A stretch of DNA of 64,000 bases from an uncultured Prevotellaceae bacterium (GTDB lineage Bacteria; Bacteroidota; Bacteroidia; Bacteroidales; Bacteroidaceae): contig CACYME010000006.1 of assembly GCA_902775475.1 (NCBI GenBank), positions 1 through 64,000 of the forward strand. Direction: 5' to 3'. Under the pieces are notes generated by a model. That model was not told where the DNA came from, did no database searches, and worked only from the letters and a program-made list of their open reading frames with translations. Both the position numbers and the translations under genes were made by a program. This document shows positions 23,847 through 32,787 of the stretch, in pieces. Each line of letters opens with the position of its first letter. Position 1 is the stretch's first letter.

Positions 23847-25049
23847 ATGAAGTATCAAGTTGATGAGAATGGATTCTATGGAGAGTTCGGCGGGGCTTAC
23901 GTGCCGGAGATTCTCTACAAGTGCGTGCACGACCTGCAGGAGGCCTATCTGCCCATCATCGAGAGCGAGGAGTTCAAGGCCGAGTATCACGTCCTGCTGA
24001 AGGACTACGTGGGCAGGCCGTCGCCGCTCTACTATGCCCGGCGGATGAGCGAGCGCTACGGCTGCCAGCTCTACCTGAAGCGCGAAGACCTGAACCACAC
24101 TGGGGCGCACAAGATCAACAACACCGTGGGGCAGATTCTGCTGGCGAAGAAGATGGGCAAGACGCGCATCATCGCCGAGACGGGTGCCGGACAGCACGGC
24201 GTGGCCACGGCCACGGTGTGCGCGCTGATGGGCATGCGCTGCGAGGTGTTCATGGGGGCCACCGACGTGGAGCGCCAGCACACGAACGTGGAGCGGATGA
24301 AGATGCTGGGGGCCGAGGTGCACCCCGTGCGCACGGGCAACATGACGCTGAGCGACGCCTGCTCAGAGGCCATCCGCGACTGGTGCTGCCACCCCTCAGA
24401 CACGTTCTACATCGTTGGCTCAACGATGGGTCCGCATCCCTATCCCGACCTCGTGGCCCGCATGCAGAGCGTCATCTCGGAGGAAATCAGGTGGCAGCTG
24501 CAGGAGAAGGTGGGACGCGACTATCCCGACTATCTCATCGCCTGCATCGGGGGCGGAAGCAACGCCGCAGGCACCATCTACCACTATATGGACGACGAGC
24601 GTGTGAAGATCGTGCTGGCCGAGGCCGGCGGTCACGGCTGGGACACCGACTACACCGCGGCCACCATCCACCGCGGCACGGTGGGCATCCTGCACGGGGC
24701 AAAGATGCTGGTGATGCAGAACGACGACGGCCAGATTCAGGAGGCGTTCACGATTAGCGCCGGACTGGACTACCCCGGCGTGGGCCCCATGCACTGCAAC
24801 ATGGCCCGGCAGGGACGCACCGAGGTGCTCGCCATCAACGACGACGAGGCCATCCGCGCCGGCTACGAGCTGACCCGCCAGGAGGGCATCATCCCCGCCA
24901 TCGAGAGCGCCCACGCCATCGCTGCCCTGTCGAAATGCTCGTTCAGGCAGGACGACGTGGTGGTGCTCACCGTCAGCGGACGTGGCGACAAGGACGTAGA
25001 GACTTATCTGAAGAACAAAAACTTAGCTGGAGAATATGGAAACTTTTAA
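23847..25049 (+). CDS. trpB: tryptophan synthase beta chain
   Basis: Encodes 400 residues, the usual length. TrpB condenses indole with serine using PLP, in complex with TrpA. The PLP lysine is K89 in NHTGAHKINNTVGQ; the phosphate-binding loop is CIGGGSNAAG; GVATATVCALMGM and PGVGPMHCNM are family signatures. It is the first gene of the trpBEGDCFA operon, behind a leader-peptide attenuator. The last 14 bases overlap the start of trpE. Confidence 0.97.
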   Translation: MKYQVDENGFYGEFGGAYVPEILYKCVHDLQEAYLPIIESEEFKAEYHVLLKDYVGRPSPLYYARRMSERYGCQLYLKREDLNHTGAHKINNTVGQILLAKKMGKTRIIAETGAGQHGVATATVCALMGMRCEVFMGATDVERQHTNVERMKMLGAEVHPVRTGNMTLSDACSEAIRDWCCHPSDTFYIVGSTMGPHPYPDLVARMQSVISEEIRWQLQEKVGRDYPDYLIACIGGGSNAAGTIYHYMDDERVKIVLAEAGGHGWDTDYTAATIHRGTVGILHGAKMLVMQNDDGQIQEAFTISAGLDYPGVGPMHCNMARQGRTEVLAINDDEAIRAGYELTRQEGIIPAIESAHAIAALSKCSFRQDDVVVLTVSGRGDKDVETYLKNKNLAGEYGNF

Positions 25050-26487
25050 CTACAAGACCACGAGCCAGACCATCCTGGCCGACCTCTACACGCCGGTAGG
25101 GGTCTACATGCGGCTGCGCGACCTCTATCCGCAGAGCGCGCTCATGGAGAGCTCGGACTACCACGACCAGAGCAACTCGCGTTCCTTCATCGGCATCAGT
25201 CCCCTTGCCAGCGTGGCCATCGGCCACGGCATGGTCACCATCAACTACCCCGATGGCAGCACGCTCCGCCAGGAGCTGGGCGCCACCTTCGGCACCGCCG
25301 AGGCCATCCACGCCCTCATCGACCGCATCAAGGTGGAGGGCGATGGCGCTGCCGTCTGCGGCCTCTTTGGCTACACCTCGTTCAATGCCGTGCGTTATTT
25401 CGAGAACATCGACGTGAAGGACGAGACGCAGGCCGAGAACGATGCCCCCGACATGCTGTATATATTATATAAGGTGGTGATTGTATTCGACCACCACAAC
25501 AACCTGCTGCGGGTGGTGGAGCTGACCGATGCCCACCTCCCCGAACTGGGGGCCGACATCCTCAAGGCCATGAACCGTGGCAGCGTGAGGGAATACGGCT
25601 TCCACCCCGTGGGCGACGTTCGCTCGACGCTCACCGACGAGGAGCACAAGGCCAACATCCGCCGCGGCATCCAGCACTGCCTGCGCGGCGACGTCTTCCA
25701 GATTGTCCTCTCCCGCCGCTTCATCCAGCGCTACGAGGGCGACGACTTCAAGCTCTACCGCGCCCTGCGGAGCATCAATCCCTCGCCCTATCTGTTCTAC
25801 TTCGACTTCGGCGGCTTCCGCATCTTCGGCTCCTCGCCCGAAACCCACTGCCGCATCGAGGCCGTCGTTCCCAGCGCTTCTCCGCTGGGCAGCGCCCCGC
25901 TTGCCGCTCCCGCCTACCGCGCTTACATCGACCCCATCGCCGGCACGACCCGCCGCACGGGCGATGCCGAGGCCGACCGCCGAGGCGCTGAGTTCCTGCG
26001 CAACGACCCGAAGGAGAACGCCGAGCACGTGATGCTCGTGGACCTGGCCCGCAACGACCTGAGCCGCAACTGCCACGACGTCCGAGTGGACTACTACAAG
26101 GACATCCAGTACTACTCCCACGTCATCCACCTCGTCAGCCGTGTCAGCGGAGAGCTGGATGCCGACAAGGACCCCATCAAGGCGTTCATCGACACCTTCC
26201 CCGCCGGCACGCTGAGCGGTGCACCGAAGGTGCGCGCCATGCAGCTCATCTCGGAGTACGAGCCCCACAACCGCGGTGCCTACGGTGGCTGTATCGGCGT
26301 TATCGGACTCGACGGAAGCCTCAACCAGGCCATCACTATCCGCACTTTCGTAGCGCGGGGTGGCGAGCTGTGGTTCCAGGCGGGCGGTGGCATCGTGGCC
26401 AAGAGTAACGAGGAGTATGAACTACAGGAAGTGAACAACAAGCTCGGTGCCCTGCGCCGCGCCATAACCCAAGCAGAACAACTATGA
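25036..26487 (+). CDS. trpE: anthranilate synthase component I
   Basis: Encodes 483 residues. With TrpG it converts chorismate and glutamine to anthranilate. An LMESSDY segment near the N-terminus corresponds to the LLES-type feedback site for tryptophan. The chorismate-binding core shows VMLVDLARNDLSRN, FPAGTLSGAPKVRAM, GGCIGVIGLDG and the FQAGGGIVAKSNEEYE motif near the end. A short VPSASPLGSAPLAAPAYR stretch before DPIAGTTRRTG is longer than usual. Its ATG lies inside the trpB end (14-base overlap) and its stop overlaps trpG (ATGA), indicating tight coupling of E and G. Confidence 0.96.
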   Translation: METFNYKTTSQTILADLYTPVGVYMRLRDLYPQSALMESSDYHDQSNSRSFIGISPLASVAIGHGMVTINYPDGSTLRQELGATFGTAEAIHALIDRIKVEGDGAAVCGLFGYTSFNAVRYFENIDVKDETQAENDAPDMLYILYKVVIVFDHHNNLLRVVELTDAHLPELGADILKAMNRGSVREYGFHPVGDVRSTLTDEEHKANIRRGIQHCLRGDVFQIVLSRRFIQRYEGDDFKLYRALRSINPSPYLFYFDFGGFRIFGSSPETHCRIEAVVPSASPLGSAPLAAPAYRAYIDPIAGTTRRTGDAEADRRGAEFLRNDPKENAEHVMLVDLARNDLSRNCHDVRVDYYKDIQYYSHVIHLVSRVSGELDADKDPIKAFIDTFPAGTLSGAPKVRAMQLISEYEPHNRGAYGGCIGVIGLDGSLNQAITIRTFVARGGELWFQAGGGIVAKSNEEYELQEVNNKLGALRRAITQAEQL

Positions 26488-27047
26488 AAATCGTCATCAT
26501 CGATAATTACGACTCGTTTACCTATAACCTGAGTCATCTGGTGAAAGAGCTGGGCACCGAAGTGACGGTGCTGCGCAACGACCAGTTTGAGCTGTCGGAG
26601 CTTCAGGCCTTCGACAAGATTATTCTCTCGCCAGGTCCGGGCATCCCTTCGGAGGCAGGCCTGCTGCTCGACGTCATCCGCACCTATGCTAGTCGGAAAC
26701 CCATCCTCGGCGTCTGCCTCGGCCATCAGGCCATCGGCGAGGTGTTCGGCGCAAGGCTGGAGAACCTCAGCGACGTGTTCCACGGCGTGGCTACCCCCTG
26801 CCACATCGTGGCCGATGACCCGCTGTTCAGCGGTCTTGAGGCCGACATCACCGTGGGGCGCTACCACTCGTGGGTGGTCTCGCAAGAGGGGTTGCCCGAT
26901 TGCCTCGAAGTGACCGCCCTGAGCGACGAGGGCCAGGTCATGGCCCTGCGCCACCGCGAGCTGAACGTCCACGGCATCCAGTTCCACCCCGAGAGCGTGC
27001 TCACCCCAGAAGGAAAAACCATCATTAATAACTTTATAGACTTATGA
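26484..27047 (+). CDS. trpG: anthranilate synthase component II (glutamine amidotransferase)
   Basis: Encodes 187 residues. This class I glutamine amidotransferase supplies ammonia to TrpE. The oxyanion loop SPGPGIPSEAG, nucleophile Cys in LGVCLGHQAIGE and the His-x-Glu end of the triad in GIQFHPESVLTPEG are all present. It is a free-standing amidotransferase, not fused to TrpD. It overlaps both trpE and trpD by ATGA junctions. Confidence 0.96.
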   Translation: MKIVIIDNYDSFTYNLSHLVKELGTEVTVLRNDQFELSELQAFDKIILSPGPGIPSEAGLLLDVIRTYASRKPILGVCLGHQAIGEVFGARLENLSDVFHGVATPCHIVADDPLFSGLEADITVGRYHSWVVSQEGLPDCLEVTALSDEGQVMALRHRELNVHGIQFHPESVLTPEGKTIINNFIDL

Positions 27048-28078
27048 AAGAAATATTGCTCAAGCTCCTCAACCACGAAGAGCTCAGCCGTGAGGAGATG
27101 AAGACCATCCTCATCGGCATCACCCAAAGTGAGTATCCCACCGAGCAGATTACGGCCCTGCTCACCGCCCTGCAGATGCGCGGCGTCACCGTTGACGAAC
27201 TGCTGGGCTTCCGCGACGGCATCCTGGAGACGGGCGTCCCCGTGCCGCTGGAATGCGACCGCTACATCGACGTCGTTGGTACGGGGGGCGACCGCAAGAA
27301 CACCTTTAATATCTCGACGACGTCGTGCTTTGTCATCGCCGGAGCGGGCTACAAGGTGGCCAAGCACGGCAACTATGCCGCCACGTCGACCAGCGGCGCC
27401 TCGAACGTCATCGCCCAGCATGGCGTGAAATTCACCGATGACCTGAACCAGCTGAACCGCTGCATGCAGGAGGTGGGCATCGTCTATCTGCATGCCCAGC
27501 TCTTCGCCCGTGCCATGAAGTTCGTCGGCCCCATTCGCAAGGCCCTGCAGTTTCCCACCATCTTCAACCTCCTGGGGCCGCTGGTCAACCCCAGCCAGCC
27601 CTCGTGTCAGCTGCTCGGCGTGGCCAACCTCGACCAGATGCGACTCTATCATCAGGTGTACCAGCGTCTGGGCATCGACTACGGCATCGTGAACAGCATC
27701 GACGGCTACGACGAAATCTCGCTCACCGGCGACTTCAAGGTGTGCACCGGCTTTGCCCCCGCTGCTGCGGCCGAGGCGTCTTCCCTGGGCTACGAGCGAA
27801 TCTTCTCGCCTGCCGACCTCGGCTTCGAGAAGGCTCGTCCAGAGGAACTCGTCGCCGGAGCCACCGAGCAGGAGGCCAAGGAGATTTTCGACGCGGTGCT
27901 CGAGAACCGTGCGCTGCCAGCCCAGAAGAACATCGTGCTGGCTAACGCCGCCTTCGGCATCCAGGTGCTTGAACACGGTCTGCTCAGCCTCGAGGAATGC
28001 ATCGACAAGGCCCGCGAGAGCATCGACAGCGGCTCTGCTCTTCGCACGTTCAGGAAGTTTGTGGAGCTCAACAGCTAA
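27044..28078 (+). CDS. trpD: anthranilate phosphoribosyltransferase
   Basis: Encodes 344 residues, standard size. It joins anthranilate to PRPP. The PRPP-binding glycine loop DVVGTGGDRKNTFNISTT and the KHGNYAATSTSGASNV segment are present, and the PEELVAGATEQEAKEIFDAV C-terminal region is typical. It starts by ATGA overlap with trpG. A 116-base spacer with tandem repeats separates it from trpC, the only sizeable gap in the operon. Confidence 0.96.
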   Translation: MKEILLKLLNHEELSREEMKTILIGITQSEYPTEQITALLTALQMRGVTVDELLGFRDGILETGVPVPLECDRYIDVVGTGGDRKNTFNISTTSCFVIAGAGYKVAKHGNYAATSTSGASNVIAQHGVKFTDDLNQLNRCMQEVGIVYLHAQLFARAMKFVGPIRKALQFPTIFNLLGPLVNPSQPSCQLLGVANLDQMRLYHQVYQRLGIDYGIVNSIDGYDEISLTGDFKVCTGFAPAAAAEASSLGYERIFSPADLGFEKARPEELVAGATEQEAKEIFDAVLENRALPAQKNIVLANAAFGIQVLEHGLLSLEECIDKARESIDSGSALRTFRKFVELNS

Positions 28079-28087
28079 TCGTGGTTA

Positions 28088-28190
28088 CAACGCGTCATAA
28101 CGAAAACGGCGTTATAACGAAAACGGCGTTATAACGAAATAACGTCATAACAATATAACGTCATAACGATATAACGAAAAAAAAAACGAA
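28088..28190. repeat. tandem ATAACG-type repeat in the trpD-trpC spacer
   Basis: ATAACGAAAACGGCGTT occurs twice in tandem (28097-28113 and 28114-28130). It is followed by two to three units of a related 16-mer ATAACRAWATAACGTC up to an A-run just before trpC. The AACG words and the CGTCATAACG arms could pair with each other. It fills almost the whole spacer. Confidence 0.8.
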
Positions 28191-28194
28191 AACA

Positions 28195-28935
28195 ATGCAA
28201 GACATCCTTCACCAGATTATTGCCACGAAGCGGCAGGAGCTGGAACAGATGCGCCGCCCGAAGCCGTCGCTCCGCCAGGCCCTCCTCGCTTCCAGCACCG
28301 GCATCATTGCCGAGTTCAAGCGCCGCTCGCCCTCGAAGGGATGGCTCAAGGAGGAGGGGAACCCTTCCGAGATTCCCCTGAGCTATCAGCAGAACGGTGC
28401 CGCAGCCATCAGCATCCTCACCGACAGGCAATACTTTGGCGGTCACGACCGTTTTATCGTTGAGGCGCGCCAGTCGGGAGTCTCCATCCCCGTGCTCTAC
28501 AAGAACTTTGTCATCGACGAGCTGCAGCTTTACGAAGCTCTGCTCTGTGGTGCCTCTGCCGTGCTGCTCATCGCCGCCTGTCTGCCGAAGCAGGAGTGCA
28601 CCGCCTTGCTGCAGACGGCCCATGCCCTCGGCCTCGAAGTGTTGCTGGAACTGCATGACGAACGCGAGCTTGACTACGCTGACCTGCCCGCTGATGCCAT
28701 CGGCATCAACAACCGCAACTTGGGCTCCTTCGTAACAAGCGTCGAGCAGTCCTTCCGCCTGGCTGAGCGGCTGCCGAAGGATGCCGTGAAGGTCAGCGAG
28801 AGCGGCATCTCCAGTCCCGAGACCATCAGCCAGCTACGGCAGGCAGGCTTCCGTGGATTCCTCATCGGCGAGACGTTCATGAAGACGCCTGACCCCGGTG
28901 TGGCGCTCCGAAACTTCATCGACGCCATAAAATAA
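28195..28935 (+). CDS. trpC: indole-3-glycerol-phosphate synthase
   Basis: Encodes 246 residues. It cyclises the carboxyphenylamino-deoxyribulose phosphate to indole-glycerol phosphate in a TIM barrel. IIAEFKRRSPSKGW holds the catalytic lysines of the first strand; AISILTDRQYFGG, VLYKNFVIDELQLYEA, IGINNRNLG and VSESGIS follow in the expected order. It is monofunctional, with trpF separate. The start at 28195 follows an A-rich stretch, the usual Bacteroidota initiation context. Confidence 0.95.
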   Translation: MQDILHQIIATKRQELEQMRRPKPSLRQALLASSTGIIAEFKRRSPSKGWLKEEGNPSEIPLSYQQNGAAAISILTDRQYFGGHDRFIVEARQSGVSIPVLYKNFVIDELQLYEALLCGASAVLLIAACLPKQECTALLQTAHALGLEVLLELHDERELDYADLPADAIGINNRNLGSFVTSVEQSFRLAERLPKDAVKVSESGISSPETISQLRQAGFRGFLIGETFMKTPDPGVALRNFIDAIK

Positions 28936-28977
28936 AAAGGCCAGTTTGCCGTTGATATAAGAAAAGAGAACAACGAC

Positions 28978-29730
28978 ATGAAAGAAATGATAGTAAAAGT
29001 TTGTGGCATGCGCGACGGCGAGAACATCCGCGAGGTCGCCGAGTTAGGAGTACAGTGGATAGGCATGATCTTCTGGGACAAGTCGCCTCGCAACGTGACG
29101 ATGATTCCCACCTATGCAGGCATCATCCCCGACCGCTCACCCCTCAACCCCCAGTCCTCAGCTGAAGTCTCTCAACCCTCAACCCTCAACCCCCAACGCA
29201 CAGCTGAAGTCACTCAACACTCAACACTCAACACTCAACACTCATCCCCCCTCCGCGTCGGCGTCTTCGTCGACGAGATGCCGCAGAACATCATCACCCG
29301 AGTGGTCAACTTCAAACTCGACCTCGTGCAGTTCCACGGCAACGAGTCGCCCACTGCCATCCGCAACCTCCGCCGCACCCTCGACCCCGACATCCGCCCC
29401 GGCATCCGCTTCATCAAGGCCATCAGCGTCGGTTGCCGTGAAGACATCGATGCCTATAAACAGTACGAGGACTGCATCGACTACTTCCTCTTCGACACCC
29501 GCAGTCCGTCTGTCGGTGGCAGCGGCGAGCACTTCGACTGGAGCCTCCTCGATGCCTACGACGGCGACAAGCCCTTCCTCCTCAGTGGTGGCATTGGTCC
29601 TGATGATGCCGGGCGCGTCCTCGCCTTCCATCATCCCCGGTGCATCGGCATCGACTTGAACAGCCGCTTCGAGACTGCTCCGGGAATCAAAGACACACAA
29701 AAACTAAAACAGTTCTTAGACCAATTATGA
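28978..29730 (+). CDS. trpF: phosphoribosylanthranilate isomerase with repeat-derived insert
   Basis: Encodes 250 residues, about 35-40 longer than usual. It catalyses the Amadori rearrangement of phosphoribosylanthranilate. KVCGMRDGENI carries the catalytic Cys; LGVQWIGMIFWDKSPRNV, RVGVFVDEMPQNI, LDLVQFHGNE and LLSGGIGPDDAGRVLA give the rest of the barrel. Between IIPDRS and PLRVGVFVDE a low-complexity segment reads SPLNPQSSAEVSQPSTLNPQ and continues in the same style; it is the translation of family C microrepeats (29138-29247). It sits in a barrel loop away from the catalytic strand ends as far as can be judged. Its stop overlaps the trpA start (ATGA). Confidence 0.93.
   Translation: MKEMIVKVCGMRDGENIREVAELGVQWIGMIFWDKSPRNVTMIPTYAGIIPDRSPLNPQSSAEVSQPSTLNPQRTAEVTQHSTLNTQHSSPLRVGVFVDEMPQNIITRVVNFKLDLVQFHGNESPTAIRNLRRTLDPDIRPGIRFIKAISVGCREDIDAYKQYEDCIDYFLFDTRSPSVGGSGEHFDWSLLDAYDGDKPFLLSGGIGPDDAGRVLAFHHPRCIGIDLNSRFETAPGIKDTQKLKQFLDQL
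29138..29247. repeat. family C microrepeat inserted in frame in trpF
   Basis: Repeated words CTCAACCC, CAGCTGAAGTCTCTCAACC, CAGCTGAAGTCACTCAACAC and several ACTCAAC units match the flanking words of the hairpins at 6331-6445 and 8071-8189. The frame is preserved. The long perfect stem is not present here, so it is a variant of the family. Confidence 0.8.
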
Positions 29731-30506
29731 ACAAACTCAACCAAGTATTTGCAGAACGTGGCGACCGCAAGTTGCTGAGCCTCTACTTCTGCGCCGGCTG
29801 CCCCACGCTCGGCGGCACGGCCGATGTCATCCTCGCCATGCAGCGCCGAGGCATCGACTTCATCGAGGTGGGCATCCCCTTCAGCGACCCCCTGGCCGAC
29901 GGCCCTGTCATCCAGTCGGCTGCCACCCAGGCCCTCAAGAACGGCATGAGCGTACAGCTGCTTTTCGACCAGCTGAGCGCCATCAAGGACCAGGTGCACA
30001 TTCCCCTCATTCTCATGGGCTATCTCAACCCCATATTGCACTACGGCATCGAGCGCTTCTGCCAGTCGTGTGCCGAGGCCGGCGTCAGCGGAATGATAAT
30101 TCCCGACCTGCCCTTTGCCGACTATCTGGAGCACCTGAAGCCCGTGGCCGACCGCTACGACCTGCGCGTCATCATGCTCATCACCCCCGAGACCAGCGAC
30201 GAGCGCATCCGCTTCATCGACCAGCATACCGACGGCTTCGTCTACATGGTCTCCAGCGCCGCCATCACTGGCGCCCAGAACTCGTTCGACGAGCAGAAGC
30301 AGCAATACTTCCGCCGCATTGATGCCATGCACCTGCGCAATCCCCGCATGATTGGCTTCGGCATCAGCAATGCCCAGACACTGAAGGCCGCACAGGACAA
30401 TGCCGCCGGAGCCATCATTGGCTCGAAGTTCGTAACGCTGCTTAATGAAGCCCACGGCGATGCCGACGCAGCGCTCGACCGCCTCTTCGAAGCCTTGCGT
30501 GCTTAG
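29727..30506 (+). CDS. trpA: tryptophan synthase alpha chain
   Basis: Encodes 259 residues from the ATG at 29727, which overlaps the trpF stop; an in-frame opening at 29640 lies inside trpF. It cleaves indole-glycerol phosphate to indole for TrpB. E47 and D58 in DFIEVGIPFSDPLADGPV correspond to the catalytic pair of the family; MGYLNPILHYG, IIPDLPFADY and a VYMVSSAAITGAQNSF loop follow. It is the last gene of the operon and overlaps the convergent response regulator gene by 4 bases. Confidence 0.95.
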   Translation: MNKLNQVFAERGDRKLLSLYFCAGCPTLGGTADVILAMQRRGIDFIEVGIPFSDPLADGPVIQSAATQALKNGMSVQLLFDQLSAIKDQVHIPLILMGYLNPILHYGIERFCQSCAEAGVSGMIIPDLPFADYLEHLKPVADRYDLRVIMLITPETSDERIRFIDQHTDGFVYMVSSAAITGAQNSFDEQKQQYFRRIDAMHLRNPRMIGFGISNAQTLKAAQDNAAGAIIGSKFVTLLNEAHGDADAALDRLFEALRA

Positions 30507-31195
30507 CAGATGAGCTTATAGCCCAGGCCGCGGACGTTGACGATGCGCACGTTGGGGTCCTTATTCAGCCTGTGACGCAGCTTCGTGATGAACACTTGCA
30601 ACGACCGGGTGTTGAAGAACGAGTCATCGCCCCACAGCTCCAGCAAGATGGTCTGCGTCTCCACCACGCGGTTGCTGTTCTCGGCCAGGCGTCTCAGCAG
30701 TTCCGACTCACGGTGCGACAGCTCCTGTACCTCGCTCAGGTATAGGAGCTGTTGCGTTTTGGGGGTGAAGGAATACCGGCCGATGTCCAGGCATTGGTTG
30801 CTGCTGACTGCGACCGGGGCATTCAGGGCAGCACGCCCTAACAGCGCCTTGATGCGGATGATGAGTTCCTGCATGCCGAAGGGCTTCTTCAGATAGTCAT
30901 TCGCTCCCAGCTCGAAGCCGTGCACGACATCGTTCACCGCCGAGCGGGCCGTCAGGAAGAGCACGGGTGTCAGACTGTCGGTCTGCCGGATGCGCCTCAC
31001 CAGCTCGAAGCCATCCATGCGGGGCATCATCACGTCGGCCACCAGCACGTCGGGCTTCGAGTCGAAGAACAGGCGCAGTGCCTCCTCGCCGTTGCGCGCC
31101 GTCACCATCTGGAATCCCTGCGGTTCCAGCGTGTCGCGTATAATCATGGCCAGCGTTTCCTCGTCCTCGGCCAGCAGGACGCTTATCCTATCCAT
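30503..31195 (-). CDS. OmpR-family response regulator (RprY-like)
   Basis: Encodes 230 residues. The receiver domain has EDEE at the acidic pocket, phospho-acceptor D54 in LVADVMMPRMDG and the lysine in YLKKPFG. The winged-helix output domain (about 135-230) has LSHRESELLRRLAENSNRVV, LLELWGDDSFFNTRSLQVFI and VNVRGLGYKLIC. It is similar in arrangement to RprY of Bacteroides. The gene overlaps its kinase by 8 bases and runs convergently into trpA with a 4-base overlap, leaving no terminator space between them. Confidence 0.92.
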   Translation of the reverse strand: MDRISVLLAEDEETLAMIIRDTLEPQGFQMVTARNGEEALRLFFDSKPDVLVADVMMPRMDGFELVRRIRQTDSLTPVLFLTARSAVNDVVHGFELGANDYLKKPFGMQELIIRIKALLGRAALNAPVAVSSNQCLDIGRYSFTPKTQQLLYLSEVQELSHRESELLRRLAENSNRVVETQTILLELWGDDSFFNTRSLQVFITKLRHRLNKDPNVRIVNVRGLGYKLIC

Positions 31196-32663
31196 TGAAT
31201 CTCAGTGTTACGCGTGTTCCCTTTCCTTCCTTGCTCTCAATGCCGATGCTTCCGCCGTGGCGTTCCATCATACATTTCACGTAGTAGAGCCCCAGTCCGT
31301 AGCCTTTCACATTGTGACGGTCGCCCTGTGGCACGCGGTAGAAGCGGTCGCAGACATAGCGCAGCTTTTCCTGTGGTATGCCGATGCCCTTGTCGACCAC
31401 TTCGATGGTATGCTCACGGCAGCGGATGGTAATGTCGGCCTCGTCGCCGTCGGAATATTTGATGGCATTGTCGATGAGGTTGCTCACCATGGCCGTCAGG
31501 TGGTTGCGGTCGGCACGTAGCTCCAGCTCCTGCGGCTCAATGTCAATCGTGAAGCTGACGTGTCTACCTCCCTTCAGCCGGTATAGGTTGACCAGGTGTT
31601 CCACCATTTCCTTGACCCTCACCTGCTCCAGGTTCAGCTTCAGCGTGCGCCGTCGCTCCATGCTCATGCTCAGAATCTGCTCCACCATGTCGCTCAGCTT
31701 GGTGAGCTGCTCCTGGCAGATGCGCAGGTATTCCTTCTCCTTCTCAGCCAGCGTGCTGAAGTTCAGCAGCGCGTCGTTGGCTGCGTAGGCCACGCTGAGG
31801 GGCGTCTTTAGTTCGTGCGTCATGTTGTTGGTGAAGTCGGTCTTCATCTCGTCGAGTGTTCGCAGGCGCATCAGCATGTGTAGAAGATACCAGAATACGA
31901 AGGCCAGCACGGCGAGGATGACGAGCGATGCCGACAAGATGGCGGCCATCTGGCGCAGCACAGTGCTGTTCACGGGTTCCACGGTCAGACGATAGGCGGC
32001 CATCGTTTTTGGCGTGGTGTAGTAGATGAAATGCTCGGCCTTGCCCGAGGGGTGGTAGCCCGCGGTGCCGATGGTGTCGGTGGGCAGTCCGTCGTCGGCG
32101 ATGGTTTCCACCCAATGCGGGCTCTTCAGCCCGCAGTCGGCCAGCAGGGCCGTCAGCAGGCTGTCGTAACGCTCCACGTCGGGCTGGGCCATGTCCTGCA
32201 AGGCCACGTGCAGGTTGCGCTGCACGGTGTAGCTCATGCCCAGCATGGGGTTCTGCTTGGTGAGCAGGCTGTCGTTGCCCAGGTCGCGGAAGAATTCCTT
32301 CACGGGGTGGGCCTTCAGCCTCTGCCGTTCCTCTTCGCTAATTTTCTGCCGGTCCAGCTGAATGTAGGTCGAGTCGCCCACGTCCTTGCGCGTCATGGTC
32401 TCCACGTAGCTGGTGTCCACGTTGTCGTATTTCGCCCAGGCGCCAAGGGTGACGGTGCCGTGCTGGTCGGAAGAACTACTGAAGTCGCGGATGCGCAGGT
32501 CCATCTCCATGTAGTCGGCCTGCACCACGGCCTGCTGAATGCGCTGGCGCAGCAGCCGCGTCTCGTCCTGATAGAGGCGCAGCAGCCACCAGGACTGGTA
32601 GGCGAACACGGCCAGCAGCACCACCAGCGCGAGGAGCGCAATGTGTCGGATGTTTGTTTTCAT
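31188..32663 (-). CDS. membrane sensor histidine kinase (RprX-like)
   Basis: Encodes 491 residues. TM1 is near 8-28 and TM2 near 239-262, with a periplasmic domain of about 210 residues between. The cytoplasmic part has the H-box TNNMTHELKTPLS with H283, N-box SNLIDNAIKYSD (N399), G1 VVDKGIGIP and G2 KGYGLGLYYVKCMMERHGG. It is cognate to the regulator at 30503. The ATG at 32663 lies only about 6 bases after its -7 promoter box, so the mRNA may be leaderless. The signal is unknown; the divergent outer-membrane protein gene is a candidate target. Confidence 0.92.
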   Translation of the reverse strand: MKTNIRHIALLALVVLLAVFAYQSWWLLRLYQDETRLLRQRIQQAVVQADYMEMDLRIRDFSSSSDQHGTVTLGAWAKYDNVDTSYVETMTRKDVGDSTYIQLDRQKISEEERQRLKAHPVKEFFRDLGNDSLLTKQNPMLGMSYTVQRNLHVALQDMAQPDVERYDSLLTALLADCGLKSPHWVETIADDGLPTDTIGTAGYHPSGKAEHFIYYTTPKTMAAYRLTVEPVNSTVLRQMAAILSASLVILAVLAFVFWYLLHMLMRLRTLDEMKTDFTNNMTHELKTPLSVAYAANDALLNFSTLAEKEKEYLRICQEQLTKLSDMVEQILSMSMERRRTLKLNLEQVRVKEMVEHLVNLYRLKGGRHVSFTIDIEPQELELRADRNHLTAMVSNLIDNAIKYSDGDEADITIRCREHTIEVVDKGIGIPQEKLRYVCDRFYRVPQGDRHNVKGYGLGLYYVKCMMERHGGSIGIESKEGKGTRVTLRFNG

Positions 32664-32668
32664 TGCTG

Positions 32669-32676
32669 CAAAGATA
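32669..32676 (-). promoter_or_regulatory. -7 box of the RprXY-like operon
   Basis: CAAAGATA is TATCTTTG on the minus strand. With transcription starting a few bases downstream, the RNA would begin at or next to the kinase ATG (32663). Confidence 0.65.
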
Positions 32677-32751
32677 ACACATTCCTGGCGAAAGGGCGAA
32701 AAACGTTAAGCCTAAATAACATTTCTCTTAAGACTTGATAAGCGAAAAGCT

Positions 32752-32782
32752 TTTGCCGTTCCTGAAACTCTGCCTACCTTTG
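32752..32782 (+). promoter_or_regulatory. promoter of the outer-membrane barrel gene
   Basis: TTTG at 32752-32755 and TACCTTTG at 32775-32782, 19 bases apart. The ATG follows just 5 bases later at 32788, so the transcript would be leaderless or nearly so. Confidence 0.75.
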
Positions 32783-32787
32783 CAGCC

